From positions 1,355,104-1,419,103 of the forward strand of contig CP160630.1 of the NCBI GenBank assembly GCA_038993745.2: a DNA stretch of 64,000 bases, given 5' to 3'. Source of the stretch: Aliivibrio fischeri (GTDB lineage Bacteria; Pseudomonadota; Gammaproteobacteria; Enterobacterales; Vibrionaceae). The notes beneath the pieces were generated by a model. That model was not told where the DNA came from. It did no database searches and was given only the letters and a program-made list of their open reading frames with translations. A program made the position numbers and the translations under genes. Numbering within the stretch: the first letter of the stretch is position 1; each line of letters starts with the position of its first letter. Shown here in pieces: positions 1 through 9,195 of this stretch.

Positions 1-82
1 CTCACAAAGACCATTAAATTCTGTTTTGTTTCCGATATGATGTTTTTATCAATAGTTCATGAATATTTAGCCGGAGCCACGC

Positions 83-298
83 ATGAAAAAAATCGTCCCA
101 TTTATTTTACTCGCCTTTTTCAGCTTGCGTTTATTTGCTTCTGTCGGTCCTCATATTCAACAGCTAGAACATGATGGTTTTACAATTCTTCGTTCAGCTC
201 TTATTGTTGGTGCGGTCTGTTTTGCCATTTCATTAATAATTAAAAAGTTTAAAAAACCGACTCAGATAGAAACCAAATCAGAAGATAATCTAGATTAG
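83..298 (+). CDS. Small putative membrane protein, 71 aa
   Basis: I do not recognise a family. The product begins with a Lys-rich start and a hydrophobic stretch (about residues 4-20) that could be a signal peptide or a first membrane segment. A second hydrophobic segment (about residues 39-54) is followed by a Lys-rich patch and a charged acidic tail. A GGAG ribosome-binding site sits six bases before the ATG, which supports real translation. A terminator hairpin follows directly. It converges with the MscS-type gene. Function unknown. Confidence 0.55.
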   Translation: MKKIVPFILLAFFSLRLFASVGPHIQQLEHDGFTILRSALIVGAVCFAISLIIKKFKKPTQIETKSEDNLD

Positions 299-306
299 AA
301 TCCATA

Positions 307-338
307 AAAAAAGAGTGACCGTTTGATCACTCTTTTTT
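307..338. terminator. Bidirectional rho-independent terminator
   Basis: AAGAGTGA (311-318) pairs with TCACTCTT (327-334), with an A-run on the left and a T-run on the right. It lies between two convergent genes (83-298 and the MscS-type gene) and could end both transcripts. Confidence 0.8.
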
Positions 339-349
339 GTTTCTGCATT

Positions 350-1954
350 TTATGCTTCGTGTTTATAAATATGCAGGTCACGTTGTGGGAATGGAATGCT
401 CACACCTTCCGCATCCAAACGTTTTTTAACGGTTTCAGTTACTTCCCAGTACACATCCCAGTAATCATCAGTCTTAACCCAAGGGCGTACAATAAAGTCC
501 ACAGATGATTCATTTAGCGTATGCAATTTAACCATAGGTTCTGGCGTTTTTAATACTGCTGGGTGACTTTCTAAAATATCAGTAAAGATAGCTTTTGCTT
601 TTTCAATATCGTCTTGATAACCAATACCAAACACCATGTCTACACGACGCTCAGTTTCGATAGTTACGTTCTTAATTACGTCACCCCAAATCTTATTATT
701 AGGGAAAATTAAGTTTTGGTTATCAACGGTTTTAATCGTTGTTGATACCAGGTTCATGCGATTAACCTTACCCACAATACCACCGATATCAACCAAATCA
801 CCCACATCAAATGGACGATAAATCAGGATCATCATGCCAGATGCAAAGTTAGATAACGTGTCTTTTAATGCAAAACCAATAACAACACCAGCAACACCAA
901 AACCAGTTAATAGTGGACCTAAATTAATGCCGATTTGAGATAAAGCAATTAAGATACCAATCATCATGACAAACTTTGAGCCCATAGACACAAAGAACTC
1001 TTGCATTAACTTGCTGAATTTCATTTTTGAGTGAGAAACACTTCTCTTAATTGCACGCTTCGCAAGACGAGAAAGGAAATTAGTAATCCAAAGAATAACT
1101 GCAAAAATGATTAACTTAACAATGATAGATGGTGCATTTTCTACCGCCCAATCTTTAAATCGAGTAACCCATTCTTCAGTTAGACCATATGCAACGCTGA
1201 TATCCAATACATCGCTATTAATATCACCTGTCACAGAGAAGATCAGCTGCTTATATTCTGTAATATCAATATTATTTTGTTCCATTAATGCAGTCGTTAC
1301 TTCTAAACTCGCAATCATTAATGAAATACGCTCAGTCAAGTTAGTCGCATTCTGCGTAAGAAGTTCTTTCTTCTCGGTAGATGCATATTGCATACGCTTA
1401 GCAATATCTGACTTTTGTGACTCAAGGTAATGAATGATATTAGATAACAAATCAGCACGATTTGTTAGCTCTTTTAAAATCGCGGTTTTTTCTTTTGTGA
1501 AATCAATATTTAGAGTTTCACCCCATGACAATGTGTCAAATGCTTCTTCATAATACACATCCATAATGCCAAGGCGTTTTTGCGCCGCAAATTCTAAATC
1601 GTCTTTCTCATCACCCTTCGCTTTACGAACCGCTTTAGTTAATTCAACGAGATCTTGATGACTTAACTTCAATAGGTTCCCCATAAGCGTCATCTCTGAA
1701 CGAACAACCCCATCCAGTCCTTTAGCACTTGGATTATCTTGTAGTTGTAGTTCAATATCAGCTCGAATCTTGTCATTTTTACGACGTAATACATCTTCAA
1801 AAAACAATTTATCAGCAGGATCAGCCGTTGATAACTGAACTAATCTTTCTTTTAACTCTTGTTGAACCGTAACCATGCTATCAATAGATTGAGCATAGGC
1901 AGGAGCCATCATACTCATCATTAACAACAATGCGGCAAAATACTTTTTAATCAT
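350..1954 (-). CDS. MscS-family mechanosensitive channel with long periplasmic N-terminal region
   Basis: Predicted small-conductance mechanosensitive channel of the inner membrane, releasing solutes on hypo-osmotic shock. The start at 1954 is preferred over the upstream ATG at 2011, because it follows an AGGACG ribosome-binding site and opens with a clean signal peptide ending AYAQ. About 240 residues of charged, probably helical N-terminal region follow. Then come hydrophobic segments near residues 275-295, 325-345 and 345-360, the last being the Gly/Ala-rich pore helix (GVAGVVIGFALKD). The MscS beta domain follows (RPFDVGDLVDIGG, IFPNNKIWGDVI). At 534 residues it is much longer than E. coli MscS (about 286), so it belongs to the larger MscS-like subfamilies. 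It is monocistronic as far as seen. Confidence 0.88.
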   Translation of the reverse strand: MIKKYFAALLLMMSMMAPAYAQSIDSMVTVQQELKERLVQLSTADPADKLFFEDVLRRKNDKIRADIELQLQDNPSAKGLDGVVRSEMTLMGNLLKLSHQDLVELTKAVRKAKGDEKDDLEFAAQKRLGIMDVYYEEAFDTLSWGETLNIDFTKEKTAILKELTNRADLLSNIIHYLESQKSDIAKRMQYASTEKKELLTQNATNLTERISLMIASLEVTTALMEQNNIDITEYKQLIFSVTGDINSDVLDISVAYGLTEEWVTRFKDWAVENAPSIIVKLIIFAVILWITNFLSRLAKRAIKRSVSHSKMKFSKLMQEFFVSMGSKFVMMIGILIALSQIGINLGPLLTGFGVAGVVIGFALKDTLSNFASGMMILIYRPFDVGDLVDIGGIVGKVNRMNLVSTTIKTVDNQNLIFPNNKIWGDVIKNVTIETERRVDMVFGIGYQDDIEKAKAIFTDILESHPAVLKTPEPMVKLHTLNESSVDFIVRPWVKTDDYWDVYWEVTETVKKRLDAEGVSIPFPQRDLHIYKHEA

Positions 1955-2141
1955 AAAAAACGTCCTATATAAATCATGACCATATAATAATTGATACCGC
2001 TCTATTCTCATCTATAACAATTACAAATAACAGTGACGAATGATGAAAGCTTGTTCAATTGTTGGGATTTTGTGAGATTTAAAGTATCAATTTGAATTTA
2101 TAAATTAGTTATTTTGTTTTCAATCTGCGGTTTTCTTGTAT

Positions 2142-2180
2142 AAAAAAGGCGCACCCATTAAATGGATGCGCCTCTATTTT
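2142..2180 (-). terminator. Terminator downstream of the FMN reductase gene
   Basis: AGGCGCA pairs with TGCGCCT, with further pairing of CCATT and AATGG inside the loop. On the minus strand it is followed by a run of U (A-run at 2142-2147). Confidence 0.8.
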
Positions 2181-2189
2181 CATGAAAAC

Positions 2190-2711
2190 TTATAATACTG
2201 ACATGATTGTTTTTAACTCAGCAATCAATGCTTCATTACGCAGCTCACCTTTTTCCATATCAAAGTTATCGTAAAAACTTGGAACAGATAGTGAACCTTT
2301 AACATCTGCAGCAAAATAAGGCGCAGAGCCTGTAGCTGCTGCTAATACTGTTGCAGCACCACCAGGGCCTGGAGATGTTGCTAACATAACAACAGGTTTA
2401 CCTTGGTACACTTTCATATCAATACGGGAAGTCCAGTCAAACACATTCTTAAACGCTGTAGCATAAGAACCATTATGTTCAGCATAAGAAATGACAATCG
2501 CATCCGCTTCACCAATTTTTTGGAAGAAGCGCTTAGCTTGCTCTGGTTGACCGATTTCTTTTTCTTTATCTTCACTAAAGATAGGCATTTCGTAATCATT
2601 AATATCTAACACTTCAACTTCAGCACCGGCAACCAAACCTGCTGCATACGTTGCTAGTTGTTTGTTAATTGATGTTGAACTGCTGCTTGCTGCTAATGCT
2701 AAAATTTTCAT
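2190..2711 (-). CDS. NAD(P)H-dependent FMN reductase-family oxidoreductase
   Basis: Flavodoxin-like NADPH-dependent FMN reductase (173 aa), the family that includes chromate and azo reductases. Visible marks are the N-terminal phosphate-binding loop ASSSSTSIN (residues 8-16), the flavin-contact segment AEHNGSYATAFKNVFDW (77-93), and a Gly-rich loop SPGPGGAA (113-120). The cytosolic enzyme would reduce FMN, quinones or similar electrophiles; the substrate cannot be read from sequence. It is transcribed divergently from a LysR-type regulator starting at 2888, the usual arrangement for a regulator and its target. An AAGGT ribosome-binding site precedes the ATG. Confidence 0.85.
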   Translation of the reverse strand: MKILALAASSSSTSINKQLATYAAGLVAGAEVEVLDINDYEMPIFSEDKEKEIGQPEQAKRFFQKIGEADAIVISYAEHNGSYATAFKNVFDWTSRIDMKVYQGKPVVMLATSPGPGGAATVLAAATGSAPYFAADVKGSLSVPSFYDNFDMEKGELRNEALIAELKTIMSVL

Positions 2712-2887
2712 CGGGATACCTTCATATTCTATTTAAGTAAAAAGAGTAGTTAATGCTCTGCTCTTTTCAAATCTATTGTTCTTGTTTGCGATGGAATAAC
2801 TATAATTCATTCACAAATATTGATTAATAGCCTAAATGTGTAATGATTGTTTCCATATGACTCTTAATAAACTTAAAGATACGCAAT

Positions 2888-3790
2888 ATGGCATTTAATT
2901 CAGCATTGTTTGATGGCATGGTCATTTTCTCAGAAGTAGTGACCAGTGGTAGCTTTACTCAGGCCGCACTTAATAGTGGGCACTCAACCTCTTACATCAG
3001 CAAAGAAATTGGAAAATTAGAAGAGCGCTTAGGTGTTCGTCTACTTCATCGCACCACTCGAACGTTACGATTGACTCCTGAAGGCGAACTTTATTTTCAG
3101 CAATGCCAACAACTAATTGAAGATGCTCAAATGGCAGAAAATGCCATTACAGGACAACAAGAAAAACCCAAAGGACGATTAAAAGTCAGCTGTCCTGTCG
3201 GATTTGCACTTTCTCGCTTACGTCCAATACTGGGAAAATTTACTGACTTATATCCAGACATTACACTGGAGTTAGACTTGAATGATAGGAAAATAGATAT
3301 CGTTGCTGAAGGATTTGATATGGCAATTCGAGCATCACATCAACTTGAAGATTCTAGCTTGATCAGTCGCCGGTTCTTACGTTCAAAAGCGGTTACCATC
3401 GCCTCTCCGGATTATTTAAAAAAGCACGGTGCACCACTGCACCCTAATGAACTGCCTTTACATAAAACCATAGGCTATGCCTACGTTAAGCAAGGAGCTG
3501 TTTGGGATTTTACCGATAAAAATGGCCAATCACTGGCAATTCAATTAAAAAGCCAAGTAATCACCAATAATTCATTTATGGAGCTATCGTTATGTTTAGC
3601 CGGACAAGGGATAACGCGTATCCCTCATTTTCATTTAACCGATGAATTAGAAACGGGTAAATTAGTTGAATTGTTTGCGGACTATCCTCAATTGGCCATT
3701 GATATTTTTATGGTGTATCCAAGCCGCAAACATATGTCGGCCAAGGTGCGATGCTTTATGGACTTCATATCTGAACACCTTGGGGATTGA
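2888..3790 (+). CDS. LysR-family transcriptional regulator
   Basis: A 300-aa LysR-type regulator. The N-terminal winged helix-turn-helix is typical (SGSFTQAALNSGHSTSYISKE, then RLGVRLLHRTTRTLRLTPEG, about residues 20-65). The C-terminal co-inducer domain has the usual VSCPVGFALSRLRP and FDMAIRAS segments. It is divergent from the FMN reductase gene (start 2711), so that gene is its probable target and the 176-bp gap its operator region. Effector unknown. Confidence 0.88.
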   Translation: MAFNSALFDGMVIFSEVVTSGSFTQAALNSGHSTSYISKEIGKLEERLGVRLLHRTTRTLRLTPEGELYFQQCQQLIEDAQMAENAITGQQEKPKGRLKVSCPVGFALSRLRPILGKFTDLYPDITLELDLNDRKIDIVAEGFDMAIRASHQLEDSSLISRRFLRSKAVTIASPDYLKKHGAPLHPNELPLHKTIGYAYVKQGAVWDFTDKNGQSLAIQLKSQVITNNSFMELSLCLAGQGITRIPHFHLTDELETGKLVELFADYPQLAIDIFMVYPSRKHMSAKVRCFMDFISEHLGD

Positions 3791-3801
3791 ATTGATAGAT
3801 A

Positions 3802-4641
3802 TTACTCTTCTAATAGTGTCTCAAAGCGCTCTAAGCCTCTTAAAGGGTCAAAATCAGGCTCTTCTAATACAAGTTCACGCATAGACGTACTCGCCTCAAT
3901 AGAACGCTGCAAGTCATCAATGGCTTGCACTTCTGCCCCTAATTGCGCATATGCACAAGCACGTTGGAATAATGCGTGTGCATTTTGATCATCTACTTCT
4001 AAAACACGATTACATAAATTCAAAGCCCAATGGAATTCACGCATCTCCATTGCCGCATCCGCTTTATAGGTTAACGCTTCTAAATCACCCGGTCTTACCT
4101 TTAAAATCTCATCATAAATATCCATTTTCTGCTCAGGGGTTTGCACACTTTGAGCACGGAGCCATAAGTTGTGCACTTCATTAATGATTTCAATTTCACG
4201 GTTATTCTCGGTAATAATGCGCGTTTTACGCTTTAGGTCACGCTCTAATGCAACAAACTTCTTCTCATAGTCTTCCGCTATTTTATTAAGTTGTTTATCT
4301 GCCATTTCTTTGGTGTTTTGCTTCATCTCTCTCAATGATTGCCAACCAATCAATGCAATCAAAGAAGCAACCGCTGCAATAACATAGAAAAAGTAAGTTA
4401 CTGTTGTATTGGAATAATTTAATGATTTATCTGCAACCGCTAACTCGCGATCGGTAATTTGTATCGTCATTCTACGTTCTAAGTCTTGTTGTTCAGTTCT
4501 TAATGACTTCAATTCATCGAGAATATAACGCTCCATTAACGGACGGTCTAAATACTCTTGTTCAGAATACGTCACTTCTTCTGCCTGTAATGACAATGAA
4601 GTAAAAAGAGTAATGAGGAGCAAAAAGAAGTGTCGATACAT
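3802..4641 (-). CDS. TPR-containing membrane protein
   Basis: The start at 4641 is chosen because it has an AAGGG ribosome-binding site and begins a clean signal peptide (MYRHFFLLLITLFTSLSLQA), whereas the ATG at 4722 has neither. The 279-residue product has a periplasmic charged stretch, a membrane segment (about residues 82-100), a coiled coil (about 105-145), and at least two tetratricopeptide-like repeats near the C-terminus (ALTYKADAAMEMREFHWALN, NAHALFQRACAYAQLG). TPRs mediate protein contacts; no specific partner can be named. It converges with the LysR gene ending 11 bp away. Confidence 0.7.
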   Translation of the reverse strand: MYRHFFLLLITLFTSLSLQAEEVTYSEQEYLDRPLMERYILDELKSLRTEQQDLERRMTIQITDRELAVADKSLNYSNTTVTYFFYVIAAVASLIALIGWQSLREMKQNTKEMADKQLNKIAEDYEKKFVALERDLKRKTRIITENNREIEIINEVHNLWLRAQSVQTPEQKMDIYDEILKVRPGDLEALTYKADAAMEMREFHWALNLCNRVLEVDDQNAHALFQRACAYAQLGAEVQAIDDLQRSIEASTSMRELVLEEPDFDPLRGLERFETLLEE

Positions 4642-4732
4642 AGGGATACCCTTATTAATCGTGTATTTAGAGGTGATATACATAAAGATAACACATCCAA
4701 GGCAGCAACACCCAATTAACAAAGAAAACCGA

Positions 4733-5320
4733 TTAAAATCCCATCACCATAGAGCCTACAAGTAAACCAGCCATGCTGTAATTAAAAAGTTTTAAATGCT
4801 TAGGTGTTTTCAATCTCTTTTGTAGTTCTTTGCCCGCAACTGTCCAAAAACTCACTGTTGGGACATTAATACAAATAAACACAAACGCAATTAACAATAC
4901 ACTGAACATATCTGAACTGGTTGCATAAATGCTCATCACAGATAAAGCCATCGACCATCCTTTCGGGTTCACCCATTGGAAACTTGCCGCAGCTAAAAAT
5001 GACATTGGCTTATAATCACCAACACGGCTGTCTACCGGTTCACTTTGTGCAATTTTATACGCCAAATACAGTAAATAAATAGCACTTACAACTTGTAAGC
5101 CCTTTTCTAGTTGTGGATAGGTATGAAAAATCTGAATTAAACCAAAACCAACAAGCACTAACATAAATGCAAAACCAAATATCACTCCAAGCATATGTGG
5201 AATGGTACGAACAAAGCCAACATTAGCTCCTGATGCCATGAGCATAATATTATTCGGACCCGGCGTGAATGCACCAACGAAAGCAAAAGTAATTAACGCA
5301 AGTAAATGAGGATATTCCAT
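4733..5320 (-). CDS. LysE/RhtB-family amino-acid exporter
   Basis: A 195-aa inner-membrane exporter of the LysE/RhtB superfamily. The signature TPGPNNIMLMASG lies at residues 19-31, with about six hydrophobic segments and the conserved WVNPKGW motif near residue 116. Members export amino acids or derivatives. It is transcribed divergently from an Lrp/AsnC-type regulator (start 5429), which commonly controls such exporters in response to amino acids, so this looks like a regulator-exporter pair. Confidence 0.87.
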   Translation of the reverse strand: MEYPHLLALITFAFVGAFTPGPNNIMLMASGANVGFVRTIPHMLGVIFGFAFMLVLVGFGLIQIFHTYPQLEKGLQVVSAIYLLYLAYKIAQSEPVDSRVGDYKPMSFLAAASFQWVNPKGWSMALSVMSIYATSSDMFSVLLIAFVFICINVPTVSFWTVAGKELQKRLKTPKHLKLFNYSMAGLLVGSMVMGF

Positions 5321-5428
5321 AGTGATAATCTTATTAAATTAAATTCTGCTTGTATCTTAATGCGAGACTGAGTAAATTTTCTGTCTATATTTGTTTAAAA
5401 TAAAACTATTTCACAAGGAATTGTCACT

Positions 5429-5872
5429 ATGGATAGATTTGACGAAAGAATATTGCAAGAACTGAAATTAAATGGCCGATTAACCAATGTGGAGTTATCT
5501 GAACGTATTGGATTATCACCTTCGGCAACACTTAGGCGAGTACAAGAATTAGAGCGTAATGGGACAATTCAAGGCTACCGAGCAATATTGAACCCAAGTA
5601 AATGTGGGATAGGTTTTGTGGCTTATGTAACTATCGGGCTATCTGATCACAGTAAGAAATCACAAAAGGATTTCGAAGAACAAATAATGGAATCGAAAGA
5701 AGTGACTGAATGCCACAATATTACGGGGTCAAATGAGTATTTATTGCGAGTTGAAACTGAGAGTCTATCTTCCTATAAGCAGTTTCATTCAAACGTACTT
5801 GGAGAGATCTCTCAGGTCAACTCAATTGGCACCTTAGTGGTGATGGACACGCCTAAAGATGAACGAACTTAG
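5429..5872 (+). CDS. Lrp/AsnC-family transcriptional regulator
   Basis: A 147-aa feast/famine regulator. The N-terminal helix-turn-helix (residues 6-50) reads DERILQELKLNGRLTNVELS then GLSPSATLRRVQELERNG. The C-terminal alpha/beta ligand domain (about 65-140) includes the VTECHNITGSNEYLLRV core. An AAGGAA ribosome-binding site precedes the ATG. It is divergent from the LysE-type exporter, its likely target. Its stop overlaps by four bases the stop of the convergent CDF-like gene. Confidence 0.9.
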   Translation: MDRFDERILQELKLNGRLTNVELSERIGLSPSATLRRVQELERNGTIQGYRAILNPSKCGIGFVAYVTIGLSDHSKKSQKDFEEQIMESKEVTECHNITGSNEYLLRVETESLSSYKQFHSNVLGEISQVNSIGTLVVMDTPKDERT

Positions 5873-6552
5873 GCGTGTGAATACTTTGCTAATACACCAT
5901 CTCGATTTAATTGGTGCAGTTGTTTTGATGAACTAATGATCATTTTAACTGGCACAATAATAAAGTAGACAGAGGCCATAACAACCATGATTGGGTCAGC
6001 AAGTTGTGCATAGTGCGCATATGATGTTAGTAACAATACTTTAGCAATCATAAAGCCAACAAATACAGCAGCACTAATTACGGTATCCATTAACCACTGT
6101 TTTGCTTCCGCATCAACAAGCGCCGAGTTGACTTCACGACCTTGGGTTTTCATTACCCAATAACTGGTGTAACAACCTATCATGCTGAAAACACCAAACG
6201 CTAATGCGATACCAGTATTCACTTCTCGGCCACCTTCCATAATTGCTTGAACAGCAGCCACAAATGAAAGTACACACATTAAGGTAATTGCGATCCCTTT
6301 AAGCAAGATTACTGAAGACTCAATTACCTTAACACGCTTAATATTCTTCGAAACGTCTTCCTTTCGAATATACAGCACAGCCACTAACGAAATTAACGTT
6401 AAACCTAAACTCACTAGTGAATAAACACCATCAAAAATAATAACTAATGAATGAATCAACATACCTAATACAATACCTAGCATTGCAAACAGTAACGCTG
6501 AAAACATTGAAACCAGTAATAATTGCCTTTCTTTTTTAATTGAATACGACAT
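5869..6552 (-). CDS. Cation diffusion facilitator (CDF)-like transporter
   Basis: The start at 6552 follows a strong GGAGG site; the ATG at 6564 overlaps that site and is rejected. The 227-residue product has about six membrane segments. The second holds the CDF-like pattern HSLVIIFDGVYSLVSL (about residues 30-45), and a later one contains ALVDAEAKQWLMDTVISAAV, matching the second metal-site helix of the family. It lacks a clear C-terminal cytoplasmic metal-binding domain, so it is a short member. Members export Zn, Co, Fe or Mn; the metal cannot be told. It faces the LysR gene at 6691 divergently. Confidence 0.75.
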   Translation of the reverse strand: MSYSIKKERQLLLVSMFSALLFAMLGIVLGMLIHSLVIIFDGVYSLVSLGLTLISLVAVLYIRKEDVSKNIKRVKVIESSVILLKGIAITLMCVLSFVAAVQAIMEGGREVNTGIALAFGVFSMIGCYTSYWVMKTQGREVNSALVDAEAKQWLMDTVISAAVFVGFMIAKVLLLTSYAHYAQLADPIMVVMASVYFIIVPVKMIISSSKQLHQLNRDGVLAKYSHA

Positions 6553-6690
6553 ATTTTCCTCCATCGACTTATTTTTCGTCTTTTTTATGTATACAAAGCA
6601 TCATATAGAGAAAAATGGTGATAGGATAATCAGTCAGCGCCAAGTAATTCGTCGCTAAGATTTTGATAACATAATTTATCGAGAAAAATC

Positions 6691-7575
6691 ATGAAAACTA
6701 GCCAAATTGAAATGCTCTTATATACCGTCGAATTGGGTTCTATTGCAGAGGCCGCCCGCAAACTTCAAAAAAGCCGAACTACGGTCAGTGCGGCATTAAG
6801 CACTCTTGAAGATGAACTTGGCGTTACGCTTTTAGTTCGTACTGGCAATCGTATTACTCCAACAGAGATTGGGGAATCCATTGTTAATGATTGCCAGCGC
6901 ATGATGGTCATTAGTAATGACATAGTGAGTAAGTGCTTACAATATAACGAAGGGATTGCCTCAACCATTCGTGTTGTTCGAGACGATTCACTACCAGAAC
7001 CAATTTGGCGTGATATTTTGACTCGCATGAGCCGTAAATTCCCAAATACCAGTATTTCAATTTACGTCGCACCATCACCAGAACTTGAAGAAATGGTAGA
7101 GCAAAACGTCGTTGATGTGGCTTATGGGATATTACCGATAAATAGCCAGCTTCTGCATGTTCAACAGAACGAGTTAGGGCAAATTCGCATGATGTCAGTA
7201 GCGCATAAAGAACATCCACTAAGTCAGCTCAGAAAAGTAAGCCCTACGGATTTAGAAAGCCATACTGAGATCATTGTGAACTACATTGATGATGATGAAT
7301 TAATGGTATTCGAACCTAAATCCAGTAAATACATTGCCCTTACTTTCTATGAGCACCTGCGTGATGCAGTCTTGGATAAAACAGGATGGTCATCCGTTCC
7401 TGCGTTATTAATTAATGAACATTTACGTGATGGTACTTTAAAGGTCCTTAAACATAATCGTGCAATGAACTGGCAATCTTTCGCTGAAATGACCAAGACT
7501 ACCATGCCCCGTGGTGTGATTATTGATTGGTTATCAGAACAAGTTGAAGACTATTTATTAGAAGTCTCAGAATAA
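6691..7575 (+). CDS. LysR-family transcriptional regulator
   Basis: A 294-aa regulator with a LysR-type DNA-binding domain (ELGSIAEAARKLQKSRTTVS and ELGVTLLVRTGNRITPTEIG, residues 10-65). The effector domain is less typical. It could act on the divergent CDF-like gene (start 6552) or the downstream LysE-type exporter (start 7682). The 106-bp gap to the latter carries no obvious terminator, so co-transcription is possible. Confidence 0.85.
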   Translation: MKTSQIEMLLYTVELGSIAEAARKLQKSRTTVSAALSTLEDELGVTLLVRTGNRITPTEIGESIVNDCQRMMVISNDIVSKCLQYNEGIASTIRVVRDDSLPEPIWRDILTRMSRKFPNTSISIYVAPSPELEEMVEQNVVDVAYGILPINSQLLHVQQNELGQIRMMSVAHKEHPLSQLRKVSPTDLESHTEIIVNYIDDDELMVFEPKSSKYIALTFYEHLRDAVLDKTGWSSVPALLINEHLRDGTLKVLKHNRAMNWQSFAEMTKTTMPRGVIIDWLSEQVEDYLLEVSE

Positions 7576-7681
7576 TGATTTCTTTCATTCAAAATAAGCA
7601 GTAAATTATTCATGATTCACATCTGAAAAGGGGTTTAATCATAGCCCTTAATACCAAATGCAGCAGTACATGGAATTATTT

Positions 7682-8299
7682 ATGAGCATTGAAACTTATC
7701 TTCTTTTTATCGCAGGAATGTTCGCCTTTTGTGCGATGCCTGGCGCTGATTTCTTTTACGTTCTTTCAAGAGCCTTAGGCGGTGGTGCCAAAACAGGGGT
7801 TTATGCCGCTGTGGGTATTGCCACTGGTGTTCTTTTTCATACCTTTTTAGCTGTTGTTGGCTTAAGTGCACTACTGCTATCTTCAGCAACCGCATTTATG
7901 GTAATTAAATACATAGGTGCCGCTTACCTGTGTTATATCGGATTTAAAATGTTCACAGCAAAAGGCGGTTTTGGCCAAGTAGAAACCACTAATCGCACAT
8001 CAGATATGAAAGTGTTTCGTCAAGGCATTCTAACCAATGCCCTCAATCCTAAAGTATGTTTGACCTTTGTTGCTTTTATTCCTCAGTTTTTAACTCCAGA
8101 GACATCATCACCTTTAATGATCGGAATGCTTGGTATTACAACCGCCGTTATCGCTTTATTATGGTTTACTTGCGTTGCCATTTTTGCAGCCAAATTTCGA
8201 ACCGTCATTGCCGAGAGCAAAGCCTTTTCAAACATCTTGAAATACGGCCTAAGCTCTTTATTAGTAGGCTTTGGCGCTAAGTTAGCAATGACTAACTAA
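7682..8299 (+). CDS. LysE/RhtB-family amino-acid exporter
   Basis: A 205-aa LysE-type exporter with the family motif AMPGADFFYVLSRALGGG near the N-terminus, several membrane helices, and LTNALNPKVCLTFVAFIPQF at about residues 110-130. The ATG at 7682 is preferred to the one at 7658, because it has a GGA site eight bases upstream and puts the first membrane helix at the N-terminus as in relatives. It follows a LysR gene on the same strand. A strong terminator follows, shared with the GGGtGRT remnant on the other strand. Confidence 0.85.
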   Translation: MSIETYLLFIAGMFAFCAMPGADFFYVLSRALGGGAKTGVYAAVGIATGVLFHTFLAVVGLSALLLSSATAFMVIKYIGAAYLCYIGFKMFTAKGGFGQVETTNRTSDMKVFRQGILTNALNPKVCLTFVAFIPQFLTPETSSPLMIGMLGITTAVIALLWFTCVAIFAAKFRTVIAESKAFSNILKYGLSSLLVGFGAKLAMTN

Positions 8300-8314
8300 T
8301 ATTAGTCTAAAATC

Positions 8315-8351
8315 AAAAAAGGGCTGAAGATATTGTATCTTCAGCCCTTTT
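8315..8351. terminator. Strong bidirectional terminator
   Basis: A long perfect stem (AAAAAAGGGCTGAAGATA paired with TATCTTCAGCCCTTTTT) with T-runs on both strands. It ends the LysE gene on the plus strand. On the minus strand it is the original terminator of the GGGtGRT operon, whose native stop codon is at 8393-8395. Confidence 0.9.
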
Positions 8352-8392
8352 TTATCACTCCATCAGCATTTACTTATTTTCTTCAAAAGAGA

Positions 8393-8479
8393 TTAACGAT
8401 TTAAACGTTGATCAATCTCTACCGCCAGTGCTACTGATGCTCCAACCATTGGGTTATTCCCCATTCCAATAAAACCCAT
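8393..8479 (-). pseudogene. Detached 3' end of the GGGtGRT gene (last 28 codons)
   Basis: Read on the minus strand, this stretch encodes MGFIGMGNNPMVG followed by ASVALAVEIDQRLNR and a stop. As I recall it, this matches the conserved C-terminus of GGGtGRT-family proteins, in which an AHV-x-MMG segment continues into IGMGNNPMVGA. The 5' part of the gene lies 7 kb away (15503-16395). Removing the intervening 7,023-bp element and one copy of the CCCAT duplication joins them into one 975-bp reading frame (324 aa plus stop). The fragment has no start or promoter of its own and is not expected to be expressed. Confidence 0.88.
8475..8479. repeat. Target-site duplication, left copy (CCCAT)
   Basis: CCCAT directly precedes the element's TGTATAG terminus. 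The same five bases recur at 15503-15507 directly after the other terminus. A 5-bp duplication is the length made by Mu-type transposition. Confidence 0.85.
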
Positions 8480-8490
8480 TGTATAGACTC

Positions 8491-8510
8491 TATTATTATG
8501 AACAATTAAA
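8491..8510 (+). repeat. Candidate left-end transposase-binding site L1
   Basis: TTATGAACAATTAAA within this stretch resembles TTTTGAACAGTGAAA at the right end (minus strand, 15451-15471) and starts about 11 bases in from the left terminus. It is weaker than the two internal copies. Confidence 0.4.
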
Positions 8511-8649
8511 CAAGGTATAGGGATCTGGTGCACTTTATGCGGAATAAATGGGATCGCTTTACTGCTTAACCCTTATGTAATAAGGGATTGCGGTTTTTTT
8601 TGATTGATACAATGTATAGCAAAAAGACATAAATGAAGAAAAAACAAAA

Positions 8650-8714
8650 GCTAGGTAATTTGAGCAATAATATAAAAATGGCTTATTTAAGGCTAGTTAT
8701 TTGAGCAGTGATAG
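8650..8714 (+). repeat. Two direct repeats: candidate left-end transposase-binding sites
   Basis: GCTAGGTAATTTGAGCAATA (8650-8669) and GCTAGTTATTTGAGCAGTGA (8692-8711) are near-identical direct repeats starting 42 bp apart. The same motif, GCTAGAGTTTTGAACAGTGA, appears in inverted orientation at the other end of the element. Repeated motifs at both ends in inward orientation match the layout of MuA L and R sites. Confidence 0.65.
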
Positions 8715-9028
8715 TTTTAAAGTAAAAATGTTTAAACAGCATTTAAAAATATAGAAAACCCTTATAAATAGGGGTTTTATCACATATTCTTTAAGGGCAA
8801 AACAACGGAACAATAAATTTAATTAAAACAATTAGTTGTGTTTTTTTTAAATCAATATGATTTTAAAAAGAATTCAAATGATATTACTCGATTATTTTGA
8901 TATTTATCAGTTAGTTACGTAAAAATAATGAGTATCTACAATTTATCTTTTCAAATCAAAATCAATGGATGCTAACAAAAAAATAAATTTATTTTCACCT
9001 CATAATTTCCTTTCAATCAAAACACCTT

Positions 9029-9073
9029 AAAAGAAAGAGCTCCTTCCTTTAAAGAAACGAGCTTTCTTTTAAG
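9029..9073. terminator. Possible terminator hairpin
   Basis: AAAAGAAAGAGCTC pairs imperfectly with GAGCTTTCTTTT across a 16-base loop. No gene on either side obviously needs it, but it may insulate the promoter at 9196 from upstream transcription. Confidence 0.4.
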
Positions 9074-9195
9074 TTAAGTTGTTGATTTTAAAGTAATAAG
9101 CAGGATTAAATGGTGTGCCTACTCTGATTTTGAAAGAAAGAGTTTTTTTGATTTTAAATCTTATTTTTTGCTCAATACACTAGCTTAAAAAGTTC

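Larger units (their letters stand above)
8480..9195. other. Gene-free AT-rich left end of the Mu-like element
   Basis: No open reading frame of note on either strand. It holds the left terminus, three candidate end-binding motifs (8491-8510, 8650-8672, 8692-8714), a weak hairpin with a distant T-run (CCCTTAT/ATAAGGG, 8570-8586, T-run 8594-8601), and a hairpin near 8755-8778 (AAAACCC/GGGTTTT). Mu carries its repressor and transposase genes here; none remain. Confidence 0.6.

Noticed and set aside
8570..8601. Rho-independent terminator at the left end of the Mu-like element
   Set aside because: The T-run is separated from the stem by seven bases and no transcript leads into it.
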